64,000 nt of DNA from an uncultured Alphaproteobacteria bacterium (GTDB lineage: Bacteria > Pseudomonadota > Alphaproteobacteria > JALCBB01). Positions within the stretch are counted from its first letter, which is position 1. Every line of letters begins with the position of its first letter. This document shows, one piece after another, positions 34,277 to 42,843 of the stretch. Location: contig OY279575.1 in NCBI GenBank assembly GCA_958267355.1, forward strand, positions 1,162,335 to 1,226,334, given 5' to 3'. Below the pieces are notes generated by a model. That model had not been told where the DNA came from. It worked only from the letters and a program-made list of their open reading frames with translations, and did no database searches. The position numbers and the translations under genes are program-made.

Positions 34277-34912
34277 TTAAGTGGAAGCGAGTGCCTGAAT
34301 AATCGTAGTCAAGCTACGATCAATCGACTCGGTTAAACTGGAAGCAAAGTCATACCACTCGTTGCGCGACTCATAAACGCGCTTGAGCCGTGTCTGCATG
34401 GTCTCGTTCTGTGAGCCCAAAGTTTCGGTGCGCGAGCGTATCGCTTCTGACACAATGTTCATCTGACTTTGGGTCAAAGTGCCATCTCCCGAAAGCATTG
34501 TTGGCTGACCGACTTCTGACATGGGGTCAAATCCGAACTGGGTTTTGAACTGCGCCATCTTGGCACGCAAAGTCGCTTTAGACACAGTGCCGTCCGAAGT
34601 GCCAGGAGTCATCTGCCCGACATAGGCCAGCATCTGCCGCAGATTATCTACCCGCTTGGTGTTCTGCTGAATCGTTTTACCGTAATCATTAATCAACGAG
34701 CCCAAAACATCTGCTTGCTTCAAAGTTGTATCCACCATGGTTTGAATGGCGAAATCAGGATTTTTCTGCAGCTTGGCTTCGTCGGCTTGCGCCGCCTTCT
34801 GTGCCTGTTCCTGCGACGGCTTGGGCGCGGACTGCTTAGGGGCAGGGGCAGGTGCCTTACCCGTAAGGTAATCAGTCAGCATGTCGTATCCCGACGGATC
34901 GAAGACAGCCAT
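34277..34912 (-). CDS. Possible needle tip or filament protein
   Basis: A 211-residue helical protein, Pro/Ala/Gln-rich in its first 45 residues. Two long helices (about 55-95 and 160-208) flank a central part with ATLRAKMAQFKTQFGFDPMS. The second helix ends SLTESIDRSLTTIIQALAST, reminiscent of the C-terminal coiled coil of tip (LcrV/IpaD) or EspA-type filament proteins. Its position in the translocator unit supports a tip role (SctA). Similarity is structural only; it is not a clear LcrV. Confidence 0.4.
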   Translation of the reverse strand: MAVFDPSGYDMLTDYLTGKAPAPAPKQSAPKPSQEQAQKAAQADEAKLQKNPDFAIQTMVDTTLKQADVLGSLINDYGKTIQQNTKRVDNLRQMLAYVGQMTPGTSDGTVSKATLRAKMAQFKTQFGFDPMSEVGQPTMLSGDGTLTQSQMNIVSEAIRSRTETLGSQNETMQTRLKRVYESRNEWYDFASSLTESIDRSLTTIIQALAST

Positions 34913-34944
34913 TTCGTTACTCCTTGCTTATTCCTTGCCTTTGA

Positions 34945-35496
34945 TTATAGCCGCACTCTATCTGTTGCGATAGTGCCTTTTTTTGAATTTTTTTCTGCCA
35001 TAATTCGTTCTAGAAGATTTCGCGCTTCAGTTGCTGAATGCGAGAAAAGTGCCAGCTTCTCGCTGAACTGGCTCTGTTCCAATGGAGCTACGCCAAGGCG
35101 GGACTTTAGATGGATTTTAATATTTTCCCCGCTCGTGCCTGTTTTGCCTGTTTCTGTGCCTGCTGGCGAGTCTTGCAAGAACAGGGAAACACCAAAGCGA
35201 CGGGCGAAGCTGTGATTGATTTGTAAAATCCGCTCTACCAGTGGAACCCGCAAAGCTGGGTCAGAAGGCAAGGGGCCAATTTCCGCCTTAAGCCCTACCC
35301 CCTGATCTGGACGAGTCGGATCATATAAAGCTTCTATCTCTGGAGCTTCTATAATTTCGCCTGTAGCGGCTTCTCCTGCCTCCTGAGGCGAAGGAATCGC
35401 CAAAAGCACTGCACAGCCCCCAGCCGTGCGTTGCTCACTCAAGCCCCGTTCAGCCACCTGACGGCGTAGATGCTCAAGAGCAGAAGCTTGGGTCAT
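34945..35496 (-). CDS. CesT-like type III secretion chaperone
   Basis: A 183-residue protein with the class I pattern: an N-terminal helix (ALEHLRRQVAERGLS), strand CAVLLAIPS, LKAEIGPLPSDPALRVPLVE with a following helix LQINHSFARRFGVSLFL, then IKIHLKSRLGVAPL and a C-terminal helix. Its start overlaps the stop of the 563-residue gene by one base, so that protein is the obvious cargo. It ends with DRVRL, loosely like the tails of the other chaperones. Confidence 0.75.
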   Translation of the reverse strand: MTQASALEHLRRQVAERGLSEQRTAGGCAVLLAIPSPQEAGEAATGEIIEAPEIEALYDPTRPDQGVGLKAEIGPLPSDPALRVPLVERILQINHSFARRFGVSLFLQDSPAGTETGKTGTSGENIKIHLKSRLGVAPLEQSQFSEKLALFSHSATEARNLLERIMAEKNSKKGTIATDRVRL

Positions 35497-37187
35497 TATC
35501 CGCCGCCTTCTGTTTGTCCGTCAGCCTGTGCCCGTGCTTCTGCTTCTGCCCGTGCCCGTGCTTCGGCTTCTGCCCGCTCGGCTTCGGCTTCTTCTATTTC
35601 GGTTTTTTCTATCTGTGCTCTGTTTGGGGGCATAAGCCGCCACGAAGACCTGCCTTCTTCAATCCGCGTTGGAGCCGCCGCCGAGACCTTAAAGTTCAGC
35701 ATATTCTCCATCACACTGCGCTCGCTATCCAGCGGATAGTTCACCGCCCCCATAGAAGTCACAAACCGCGGACGCGAACGATACTGCACCACAACATTAC
35801 AGCTATCGTCACGATTCTTACGAATGGCAATAGACATACCATCGCGCCACCCCGTAGAGCCAAAAGCACTACCCTTTGTCTCATCGCCTTCGTGGCGGTT
35901 TTCATCGGCTAGAATGTAGTGGCGATTGCGCTTCATAACTCCGTCACGATTGGGAGAGTAATCTTCGTAGTCATGCAACGGATAGGCATGTTCCATATCT
36001 TCCATCTTCGGACCCGACCCCGCAATGCCAACCCGAGACGGAGTCGTCACCCACAAACTTGACCCCTGATGGGCTACCTGCGACACCCGCACGGCAAGCC
36101 CCGTATCTCCGCCGACAAAATCCAGCAGACGCTTTTCCGCGTGGGCGACTAGGCTTGCATCGGTATATTGCTTGCCCTGCTTTTGCATCTCACGCAAAGT
36201 TGAGTCCGCAAAAGGTGTAACTCCGCCATCTTGGTCAATCAACACCACCTGACAACGCATTAAATCCTTAAAGAAAGTTGAATTCAGCCTAGACTTCGTA
36301 CCATCAGCAAGCTGCACTGTCTCTGTGGCTTCATCGGCGGTTAAAACTCCTTCGGCGGGCTCAAGGGTTCCAAGTTCATCTTCGGCGTGCTTGATCGTCT
36401 CCAACGAAACAGGAATTGACCCACTGGTAATGGAAAGCGAATGCACTGCGTCTAAATAGTCTTGGGCTGCTCTCTGGGCTTCGGCAGGAGTCGGCATATA
36501 ACCAACAGACTGTGCAGGACTTTCATTGCGTCCTTGCAGCTCATTCCGCAAGGCAGTCCGCAACTTAGAAATCGCCACCTGGATCTGCACTGCCGCCTCA
36601 CCATCACAATCAGACTGCAAAGCCGAAACATCTTCCCGAGCCGCGACTCCCTGCGCGACATGGCTCGGCACTGACTCCTGTCCGCGACTCGCCAAAGCCA
36701 CGAGCGTTGCATTCATATGCGGAGAAAAAAGATATTCCTCCATCCGCCGCAAAGACGAAGTAGAAAGCGAATGCAAGGCTTCTGCTTGGCGTGACTCCAA
36801 AGTAGCGTTTCCCGTCTCGCGCAGGTCAGCGGCGTCAAGGTCTGGCACATGCAGAGCCAGAGTTGCCATCCGCCGCGCAAAATCGTGCCGTGAAACATTC
36901 GCCGCCAACAACGGATTGATCGCGCGGGCGACAGCTCCCTGTGTCGGACTACGCCCTTCAGGCACCGCCAAACGCGGCGGAGCAATCTGCGCTCGCAAAC
37001 GCCGCAAGCCTGCCACCACCGTTGCCCGCATTCCACGGGCTGGAGCGGGGGTAAGTCCGCGTACAGGCACACCGCGAGCGGTTCGGCCTGTGCGTCCTGC
37101 TGTGGCTTGGCGGCTTGTGTCAGGCGCGCGATTAACCGCCGACGAGTCGGGCGCAGGCGGCGTTCCGCCCACTCTGAGAGGAGACAT
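35496..37187 (-). CDS. Candidate type III effector (563 residues)
   Basis: A large soluble protein of unknown function, first gene of the leftward unit. The N-terminus (about 1-100) is Arg/Ala/Pro-rich with a basic helix ATVVAGLRRLRAQI, like the basic block of the four paralogs. The middle is helical. Residues 330-500 form a distinct domain with HAYPLHDYEDYSPNRDG, KRNRHYILADENRHEGD and WRDGMSIAIRKNRDDSCNVV. The end is a Glu/Ala/Arg coiled coil. No enzyme motif was recognised. Direct coupling to a CesT-like chaperone is the main evidence for an effector. Confidence 0.65.
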   Translation of the reverse strand: MSPLRVGGTPPAPDSSAVNRAPDTSRQATAGRTGRTARGVPVRGLTPAPARGMRATVVAGLRRLRAQIAPPRLAVPEGRSPTQGAVARAINPLLAANVSRHDFARRMATLALHVPDLDAADLRETGNATLESRQAEALHSLSTSSLRRMEEYLFSPHMNATLVALASRGQESVPSHVAQGVAAREDVSALQSDCDGEAAVQIQVAISKLRTALRNELQGRNESPAQSVGYMPTPAEAQRAAQDYLDAVHSLSITSGSIPVSLETIKHAEDELGTLEPAEGVLTADEATETVQLADGTKSRLNSTFFKDLMRCQVVLIDQDGGVTPFADSTLREMQKQGKQYTDASLVAHAEKRLLDFVGGDTGLAVRVSQVAHQGSSLWVTTPSRVGIAGSGPKMEDMEHAYPLHDYEDYSPNRDGVMKRNRHYILADENRHEGDETKGSAFGSTGWRDGMSIAIRKNRDDSCNVVVQYRSRPRFVTSMGAVNYPLDSERSVMENMLNFKVSAAAPTRIEEGRSSWRLMPPNRAQIEKTEIEEAEAERAEAEARARAEAEARAQADGQTEGGG

Positions 37188-37500
37188 ACAGCAACTTCTA
37201 GCAACAACTTTTAGTTTATGGTGGCTTGGCGCAAGTATAGTATGTTAACAGGGCTATTTACAGACGGAGTAGAAATCAAGCACAGGCGCAAAAGCGCGGT
37301 CTTCTGCCTTGTTTACGAAAGTTAATAGGTTTTTTGTAGTGTTTGGGAGTGTAATGGCTTGTGAGCGGGGCGGGCGTGGGACAATAGCCACGCAATACAA
37401 GCGATACAGGCGATACAAAAGCACAGGGCAAAAGTGCAGGGCAAAAGCGTAGGAAGAAAAGCACAGGTAAAGCACAGGAAGGTACGGGAAAACCAAAGCC
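37188..37500. promoter_or_regulatory. Divergent promoter region of the two T3SS units
   Basis: The 313-bp spacer separates the leftward unit (from the 563-residue gene) and the rightward sctW unit. On the minus strand TATACT (37234-37239) is a -10-like element without a good -35. The right half, about 37400-37490, contains AAAAGCACAGG-type short repeats. No regulator-binding palindrome was recognised. Confidence 0.45.
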
Positions 37501-38625
37501 ATGGTAGAGCCAGGAAGCATAGGCGGTGCGGGTGGTTTGGGCGGTATGCAGCCCGCCGCGGCAACTCGTGCCACACAAGGAGCAAAACATGCTTTTGCGG
37601 GTTTGCCGATTCAACGCGGTGAGCCTTTGTCGGTTTTGCTGGCTGACTTGAGTGAAGAAGCGTCTTTTATCCATGCTGAGACGTTAGAAGACAAAGCCAA
37701 GCAAGAAAAGACTGAAGACTCTGTGCAGGATGCATGGCAGCGGCGGCGTGCCCGTCTTTTGCAACAGGTGCGGAGTGTTTGGAAGGGAGAAGAAGTAGGC
37801 GAAGAAGAAAAGCGCAAGTTTTCGGGTGATGCGACAGAGCTTCGCAGGGCGATAGCGGGAGGTACAGGCGGTGATTCCTTAGACGAGCTTTTGCGCCAGT
37901 TGGGTGAAGGTGATGCATCGCGCGAAGTTGCGTTGCTTGGTGAAGTGTTGGGCGATGAGTCTTTACCTGCGCCTGAACGCAAGACTGCTGAAACTGCGCT
38001 TAATCGTCTTATTGCGACCCACGGACGCGAAGCCCAAGCGGGAGCGCATTCTTTACCCTACGCGATTGAACAGGCGCAAAAGGGGAGTGAGTCGTTGGTG
38101 GCTCTGCAACGTTGTTATCAAAGTGCCATTGCGGGCGGACTTGGCTTAACCTTGGCGCTATCTTCTACGCTTGAAACTTTCGGAGCTGCCAACTTCAACG
38201 CAGGCTGTGATTTTTTGTCGCGGGTTGCGAGTAGTGAAATCGCTAACGAGTCGCGTCCATTAGAGCGGGCGCACTTGGGCGATGTGCTAGACCGCATTAA
38301 GGGTTTGCGTGTCTTCCGCACGGCGGCGGCACGACTGCACCAAGCTTTAGAGCGGGCAGGAGGCAAACCAGACAAAGTTTTGTCTGATGAAAAGCTGACC
38401 GAACACTTTTTCACTGTGGTAGGAAATCCGATAGAATTTGACTCGCGCTTTAATGAAACTTTGAACGCGCTGGCTCCTGAGCCTCGCCTACACTTCTTGC
38501 AGGAACTCCGTGCTTCGGTGCGCGAGTTACCTGACTGGGCGTTTCCGAATGTCACCGAGCGGAGTCGTGCCTTACAGCCGATCCAAGAAAAGATAGATTA
38601 TCTTGTTTATGAAGAAGGGGTTTAG
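37501..38625 (+). CDS. sctW: Type III secretion gatekeeper (YopN-TyeA fusion)
   Basis: A 374-residue protein of the YopN/MxiC family that holds back effectors until contact. The N-terminal part is disordered; the helical X-bundle region includes DSLDELLRQLGEGDASREVA and ERAHLGDVLDRIKGLRVFRT. The last 80 residues (ALAPEPRLHFLQELRASVRE, AFPNVTERSRALQPIQEKID) resemble TyeA, so the two proteins are fused as in MxiC. The start ATG at 37501 gives a Gly-rich secretion-type leader. It heads the rightward unit. Confidence 0.85.
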   Translation: MVEPGSIGGAGGLGGMQPAAATRATQGAKHAFAGLPIQRGEPLSVLLADLSEEASFIHAETLEDKAKQEKTEDSVQDAWQRRRARLLQQVRSVWKGEEVGEEEKRKFSGDATELRRAIAGGTGGDSLDELLRQLGEGDASREVALLGEVLGDESLPAPERKTAETALNRLIATHGREAQAGAHSLPYAIEQAQKGSESLVALQRCYQSAIAGGLGLTLALSSTLETFGAANFNAGCDFLSRVASSEIANESRPLERAHLGDVLDRIKGLRVFRTAAARLHQALERAGGKPDKVLSDEKLTEHFFTVVGNPIEFDSRFNETLNALAPEPRLHFLQELRASVRELPDWAFPNVTERSRALQPIQEKIDYLVYEEGV

Positions 38626-38627
38626 CG

Positions 38628-38960
38628 GTGTTTTCTCCTGTTCCTTTTTATGATGCTTTTGGCATGCAGCCTGAAACGCCGAGTGGTGCGGAGCCAATTT
38701 CTTTCCGCCTTGGCGAAGTGGCGGAGCTGGTGATTACGCCGCGTTGCTGTAGCCTGATCTTTGATGAACGGGCTTCCCATGATTTGAGCCAAGCTGCACT
38801 GCTACACTTTGGTGCGCGGGCGGGTTTGGCGGTGGCGCAGACTACGGGGGCTCGGCTTTGCTTTCACTGGAGCGAAGATTGCCAAGCCACGAGCGAAGCG
38901 CAAGTTCTTAGCGATTGCGCGGAGATTTTAGAATTTATCCGCACGGCGGCTTTGAAATAG
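38628..38960 (+). CDS. sycN: SycN-like chaperone of the gatekeeper
   Basis: A 110-residue protein starting two bases after the sctW stop at GTG (38628). PFYDAFGMQ, then ISFRLGEVAELVITPRCCSL and ALLHFGARAGLAV, and a C-terminal helix CAEILEFIRTAAL match the compact class I chaperone fold of SycN. In Yersinia SycN with YscB binds YopN. Position after the gatekeeper gene supports the call. No YscB-like gene is seen beside it. Confidence 0.65.
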   Translation: MFSPVPFYDAFGMQPETPSGAEPISFRLGEVAELVITPRCCSLIFDERASHDLSQAALLHFGARAGLAVAQTTGARLCFHWSEDCQATSEAQVLSDCAEILEFIRTAALK

Positions 38961-39045
38961 GGGCAAAATTGCCTATCAATTTGCTTATCAATTTGTCTGC
39001 TAATTTCTTCAATTTGCCTGCTGATTAAGGAGTAAGATTAGACCC

Positions 39046-40389
39046 ATGCGGCTACACATCATCCAAGGAGACAAAGCGGGTGCAGAAATGGATCTGCAAC
39101 CTGCTCGCTATGCTTTGGGAGCAAGCGGCAAGTGCGATATTCGCATTGAAGGAGCCGAAGTCTTAGGCGAACACCTAGAAGCTGTTTTTGCCGATGGCGT
39201 TTTAACCCTGCTCTCGGCGGCAGGAGCGGTTTTCGTTGATGGCAAGGCGATAACGACTTTCCCGCACGATGTGCATCCCTTACAGGCTGTGACTATGGGG
39301 CGAGCGGCTTTTGCCTTTGGCGCGCCTGACAGTACTTGGCCGGAAGCTCCGCAGATAGCTCGTGAAGAAGCGGCACAAGCGCAAGCGGCTTTGCCGCCGA
39401 AAAGCCACCGCCTGCTTTGGACAAGCCTTGCCGCGGTTTTGGTGCTGTTTGTTGCGGGTGGTATCTATCTACTAGACAGGGCAGGAGCCGCTCGCGACCG
39501 TGCCGAGCAACAAGAACAAGCTGAGCTTTCCCGTGCCCGTACTGACCTTCTGCAGAAGCTCCAAGCTACTTTACGCGGAAGCTCAGACTATAGGGGTGTG
39601 CGTTTAGAAGACCGTGGCACAGGAAGTGGCACAGGCGACAACGCAACGGGCGGTGAAATTGTCTTGAGCGGCGTTGTAGAAGACTCGGCTACTCTGGCAA
39701 GGCTACAGGCTTTTGCTACGCCTGAAGATGCGACAGTGGGTAGACCGCGTATCACCTTACGGATTCGCACGCTTGGCACGATTGATGAAGAAGTGGGCTT
39801 GGCACTTTCCAGCATTGACGGACAACTCACCCACGGGGTTAGCCTATCTGAAATCGGCAATTTGGAAGCTGAAGTCCGTGGAGTCGTAGCTGATGCAACT
39901 TCGGCAAAGCGGATTGCGCAGTTTCTTGAACGCGACACGGGTTTTTTGTCGCGAGTGGAAACGAATTTGACTACGCCTGATGAAATTGTCCGCCTTGGCG
40001 AGCAGCCGCTTTTGGCAGAAGCCGATTACGCGGGAGCAACACTTACATACGACAATGGCAAGCTCACAATTGGCGGTACACTTTTTGAAGCGGATGCAAG
40101 CCGTGTACGCGGTCTTGTAGAAAGTGGCATTGCTGACTTGCCTGTTCGGCTTGAAGTTGTACTGGCTGCTGATTTACTTCCTGCGACGGGCGGAAGAATT
40201 ACGGGGTTAATCTTGGGTGCGACTTCTGTTGCGCGTCTTGTGGGTCAAGATGGCACGGTGCAGTTGGTGCGTGAGTCTGATACTTTGAAGAGCGGTTATC
40301 AAGTCCAGCGGATTGACGCGGGTGGATTAACGCTTAGCTACGACAACAAAGTTCTTCACTTGAGTGCGAAGATTGGAAGCGATGATTAA
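39046..40389 (+). CDS. sctD: Type III secretion inner-membrane ring protein (YscD-like)
   Basis: A 447-residue protein. Residues 1-95 form a cytoplasmic FHA-like domain (LHIIQGDKAGAEMDLQPARY, GEHLEAVFADG). One transmembrane helix lies at about 124-142 (LLWTSLAAVLVLFVAGGIYL). The periplasmic part contains ring-building BON-like modules, e.g. GGEIVLSGVVEDSATLARLQ and GVVADATSAKRIAQFLE. The start is supported by AAGGAG upstream. SctD pairs with SctJ and contacts SctK through the FHA-like domain. Confidence 0.9.
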   Translation: MRLHIIQGDKAGAEMDLQPARYALGASGKCDIRIEGAEVLGEHLEAVFADGVLTLLSAAGAVFVDGKAITTFPHDVHPLQAVTMGRAAFAFGAPDSTWPEAPQIAREEAAQAQAALPPKSHRLLWTSLAAVLVLFVAGGIYLLDRAGAARDRAEQQEQAELSRARTDLLQKLQATLRGSSDYRGVRLEDRGTGSGTGDNATGGEIVLSGVVEDSATLARLQAFATPEDATVGRPRITLRIRTLGTIDEEVGLALSSIDGQLTHGVSLSEIGNLEAEVRGVVADATSAKRIAQFLERDTGFLSRVETNLTTPDEIVRLGEQPLLAEADYAGATLTYDNGKLTIGGTLFEADASRVRGLVESGIADLPVRLEVVLAADLLPATGGRITGLILGATSVARLVGQDGTVQLVRESDTLKSGYQVQRIDAGGLTLSYDNKVLHLSAKIGSDD

Positions 40390-41830
40390 GATTGGCAATC
40401 GCCCGCCCCCGCGCACGGAGGCAAATTCGCCCACGGGAGAAGTGGGTAAAGCTGTGCCTTCTGTTGCTACGGAAAAAGCTGCTAAGGGGTTTCGTGCCCG
40501 CCTACGCCGCCTACAGAAAGAACAGCAGCAGGTACGACAGAAAGAACAAGGCACGACTCCGAGTCATACGGCTTCTAGCCACCATCACCAAGCCCATCAC
40601 GAAGCTCACACTGAACACCATCAAGAACAGAAGTACGAACGCGGCTATGAACGCGAGCGAGAGTCACACCACGAAATACAACGCGAAAGACCTTACAAAA
40701 GCGACTCCTTAAGGCAGACAGGGCAGACACAAAGGCAAACAAGGGATACACATACCGAAAGCTCAACAAAGCCCCACCCAGAAGCGCATACGAGCCAACA
40801 GACAAGCACTACGAAGCAAGCAGACCCAAAAGCCAAGCCCCAAGCGGAGCCTTCAGACTCATCACCAACGACCAAGCCACAGGCACAGGCGCAAACGCCG
40901 AGACAATCAACGCACACAGAATCCACTGCCCACGCCACAAAGGAATCGGCTCATTCCGCCGATACGGGATTCGCTAATAAGCCCAGCAGTGCGCCGACAG
41001 GCAGGCAAGCTACACAATCCACAGCGAGCGACTCCACGCAGGCGGGTCAGGGTACCCACGGCACACACGCCACCCACGATGGGGTGCAGGAAGCGATTCC
41101 AAAGACCAGCGGACAGACAAGCCCACAAACGGGCGAATCTGATTCTCCAAGCCCGAATCGCTCTAACGATGCAACAAGCTCTCAGACAAGCGGCTTAAAC
41201 CGTTCCCCTGAAGCCTCTCAAGCCCGTGAGACGCGATCCAGCCGCTCGGATGATGTAATCGGCACCGATGGGGCAAGTGCCGCTCTAGGGGGCGTACAAG
41301 CCGCCACACAGGGCGTGGCTTCCAGTGGAGCAGCACCAGCCCAAGCTCCTACCCCGACAACTCCGAGTGCGACGAGCGAGCAACGGGCGGCGGTGATATC
41401 TGCGATTAATCAAGTCTCTGACCGAATCACCGCTGTGGCGCAAAGTCCAACCAGCGGAGCTGCGTCAGCTGTGCGTCTAGAACTGCGTGAAGATGTGCTA
41501 CCTGGCACTTCCCTAGAACTACAACGCGGAGCTGATGGCGGTTTGACTCTTTCCTTCTCAACAACGGCGGGAGTCAGCGCGGGGCTTTTGCGCGACCATG
41601 CGCAAGCGATGGCGAGCTTTGTGGCTGACCGCACGGGAGTGGCGATTACTGTGCGCCTTAACGAAAGCGGCGGACAAAGCCAAACCCTTGTTGGTGGCGA
41701 TAGCACACGGGAAGGTGCGAGTGGCACGGGTGGTGATGGGCGCAACGACGGACAAAGCCGCGAGCGCAAAGAAACCGAAGAAGCTTTAGCGGCTCGGACA
41801 CAAGACTCAAACGAAGGATTTAATCCGTGA
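40382..41830 (+). CDS. sctP: Type III secretion needle-length regulator (YscP-like)
   Basis: About 482 residues from the ATG at 40382, which overlaps the sctD stop by eight bases. Residues about 60-340 are very rich in Gln, Thr, Ser, His and Pro and disordered, the expected ruler. The C-terminal T3S4-type domain shows SAVRLELREDVLPGTSLELQ, GGLTLSFSTTAG and GVAITVRLNESGG, as in YscP/FliK substrate-switch domains. Context between sctD and sctQ agrees. Confidence 0.82.
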   Translation: MIKIGNRPPPRTEANSPTGEVGKAVPSVATEKAAKGFRARLRRLQKEQQQVRQKEQGTTPSHTASSHHHQAHHEAHTEHHQEQKYERGYERERESHHEIQRERPYKSDSLRQTGQTQRQTRDTHTESSTKPHPEAHTSQQTSTTKQADPKAKPQAEPSDSSPTTKPQAQAQTPRQSTHTESTAHATKESAHSADTGFANKPSSAPTGRQATQSTASDSTQAGQGTHGTHATHDGVQEAIPKTSGQTSPQTGESDSPSPNRSNDATSSQTSGLNRSPEASQARETRSSRSDDVIGTDGASAALGGVQAATQGVASSGAAPAQAPTPTTPSATSEQRAAVISAINQVSDRITAVAQSPTSGAASAVRLELREDVLPGTSLELQRGADGGLTLSFSTTAGVSAGLLRDHAQAMASFVADRTGVAITVRLNESGGQSQTLVGGDSTREGASGTGGDGRNDGQSRERKETEEALAARTQDSNEGFNP

Positions 41831-42603
41831 GCTTGATTCCGCAAACGGGGCGATTTTCCCTGCCGCGTTTGAGTGGACGGGCAGTGCGCTTACGCAATCG
41901 CTTGGCTCGTGCGGGTTTGGTGAGTCATACCTTGCCGAGTGGTGCGCGTGGTTTGCGTCTGCGTACTTGTGCTTTTGGTGGTGGGCAATGGCATATGAGT
42001 CTGAGTCACGAGCGTGAAGTTGCGGGGCGGCACTGGCAGTTGCTGACCTTGTGGAGTTGGCACGGTAAAACTTTTGCTCTTGGGTTTGATGGTGCGCCTT
42101 TTACGGGTGCTGTGCAGGGGCTTATTGCTCCGTGGCGTATTGACGAAGTGCCGAGCGGCGTTTTGGCACTTGCTTTAGAGACTTTGCTGATGGATTCTTT
42201 TTCGTCTGCGGTGTCTGCGCGTGGTGGTTTGCGGCTTGTGCGGGCTGGAGCCAATACTTCTGCTGTGCAGTTTGGTTTGGCGGATAAGATTGCGGTGCCT
42301 GTTAGCCTGTTGCGCATTACGGACAAGACTCCGCAAGCTGTCACCCATGGTGCTTGGTACGGAGACGAAGCTTTTCCGCTGGCTGGGCTTTTTGCCGAGC
42401 TGTTTCCTGAGACGACTGAAATGGAAGTACCTGAACTGCACCTAGCCTTGGAGTTACAAGTTGGCTCGGCAGACCTATCGCATCGGGAGTTAGATGCACT
42501 GAGTGAAGGCGATGTAATTTTGATTCACGGAAACGAAAGCGTGGAAGCGGGTGAAACCCGTACTACCGAGCGACCTGGCAGTGGAGCTACTTCCTATTCT
42601 TAA
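41827..42603 (+). CDS. sctQ: Type III secretion sorting platform protein, apparently C-terminally short
   Basis: A 258-residue protein starting at GTG and overlapping the sctP stop by four bases. The N-terminal part has SHEREVAGRHWQLLTLWSW and the surface-presentation fold. VPELHLALELQVGSADLSHR followed by LDALSEGDVILI is the beginning of a SpoA domain. SctQ proteins normally have about 300-350 residues with two complete SpoA domains. Here the protein stops soon after the first GDV motif, and the second domain is absent. A tandem repeat begins at the stop codon, so the end may have been lost during repeat growth, or the second SpoA domain is encoded elsewhere. Confidence 0.78.
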   Translation: MSLIPQTGRFSLPRLSGRAVRLRNRLARAGLVSHTLPSGARGLRLRTCAFGGGQWHMSLSHEREVAGRHWQLLTLWSWHGKTFALGFDGAPFTGAVQGLIAPWRIDEVPSGVLALALETLLMDSFSSAVSARGGLRLVRAGANTSAVQFGLADKIAVPVSLLRITDKTPQAVTHGAWYGDEAFPLAGLFAELFPETTEMEVPELHLALELQVGSADLSHRELDALSEGDVILIHGNESVEAGETRTTERPGSGATSYS

Positions 42604-42838
42604 AGCAACGGAACTGCTTTATACCCTTAGAGCTATTTTATATCTTTAAAACAGCAGAGCTATTTCATACCTACAACTTCACGCTTGTGGCTAAGACTTA
42701 AGAGCCATTTCTTAAAGCAACAGAGCTATTCCTAACTCTTAGGGCTACACTCGTACTATTAAGGGCTACGCTCGTGCCCTTAAGGGCTACACTCGTACCA
42801 TCAAGGGCTACACTCGTGCCATTAAGGGCTACGCCTGC
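42584..42838 (+). repeat. 21-bp tandem repeat apparently derived from the sctQ end
   Basis: Four clear 21-bp units (42743-42763, 42764-42784, 42785-42805, 42806-42826) share GGCTAC(A/G)CTCGT and end in a TTAAG-like sequence. Older copies of the type AGAGCTATTTC...TTAAAG fill 42620-42742. The sctQ end at 42584-42605 (GAGCTACTTCCTATTCTTAA) looks like the founding unit. The whole 240-bp spacer is explained by repeats. Confidence 0.8.
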
Positions 42839-42843
42839 AGGGA

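Noticed and set aside
15612..42603. Recent horizontally acquired pathogenicity island
   Set aside because: No integrase, tRNA, att repeats or insertion sequences at either edge, and the spacers show the same stop-codon repeats as housekeeping genes, which points to long residence. An ancient transfer remains possible.
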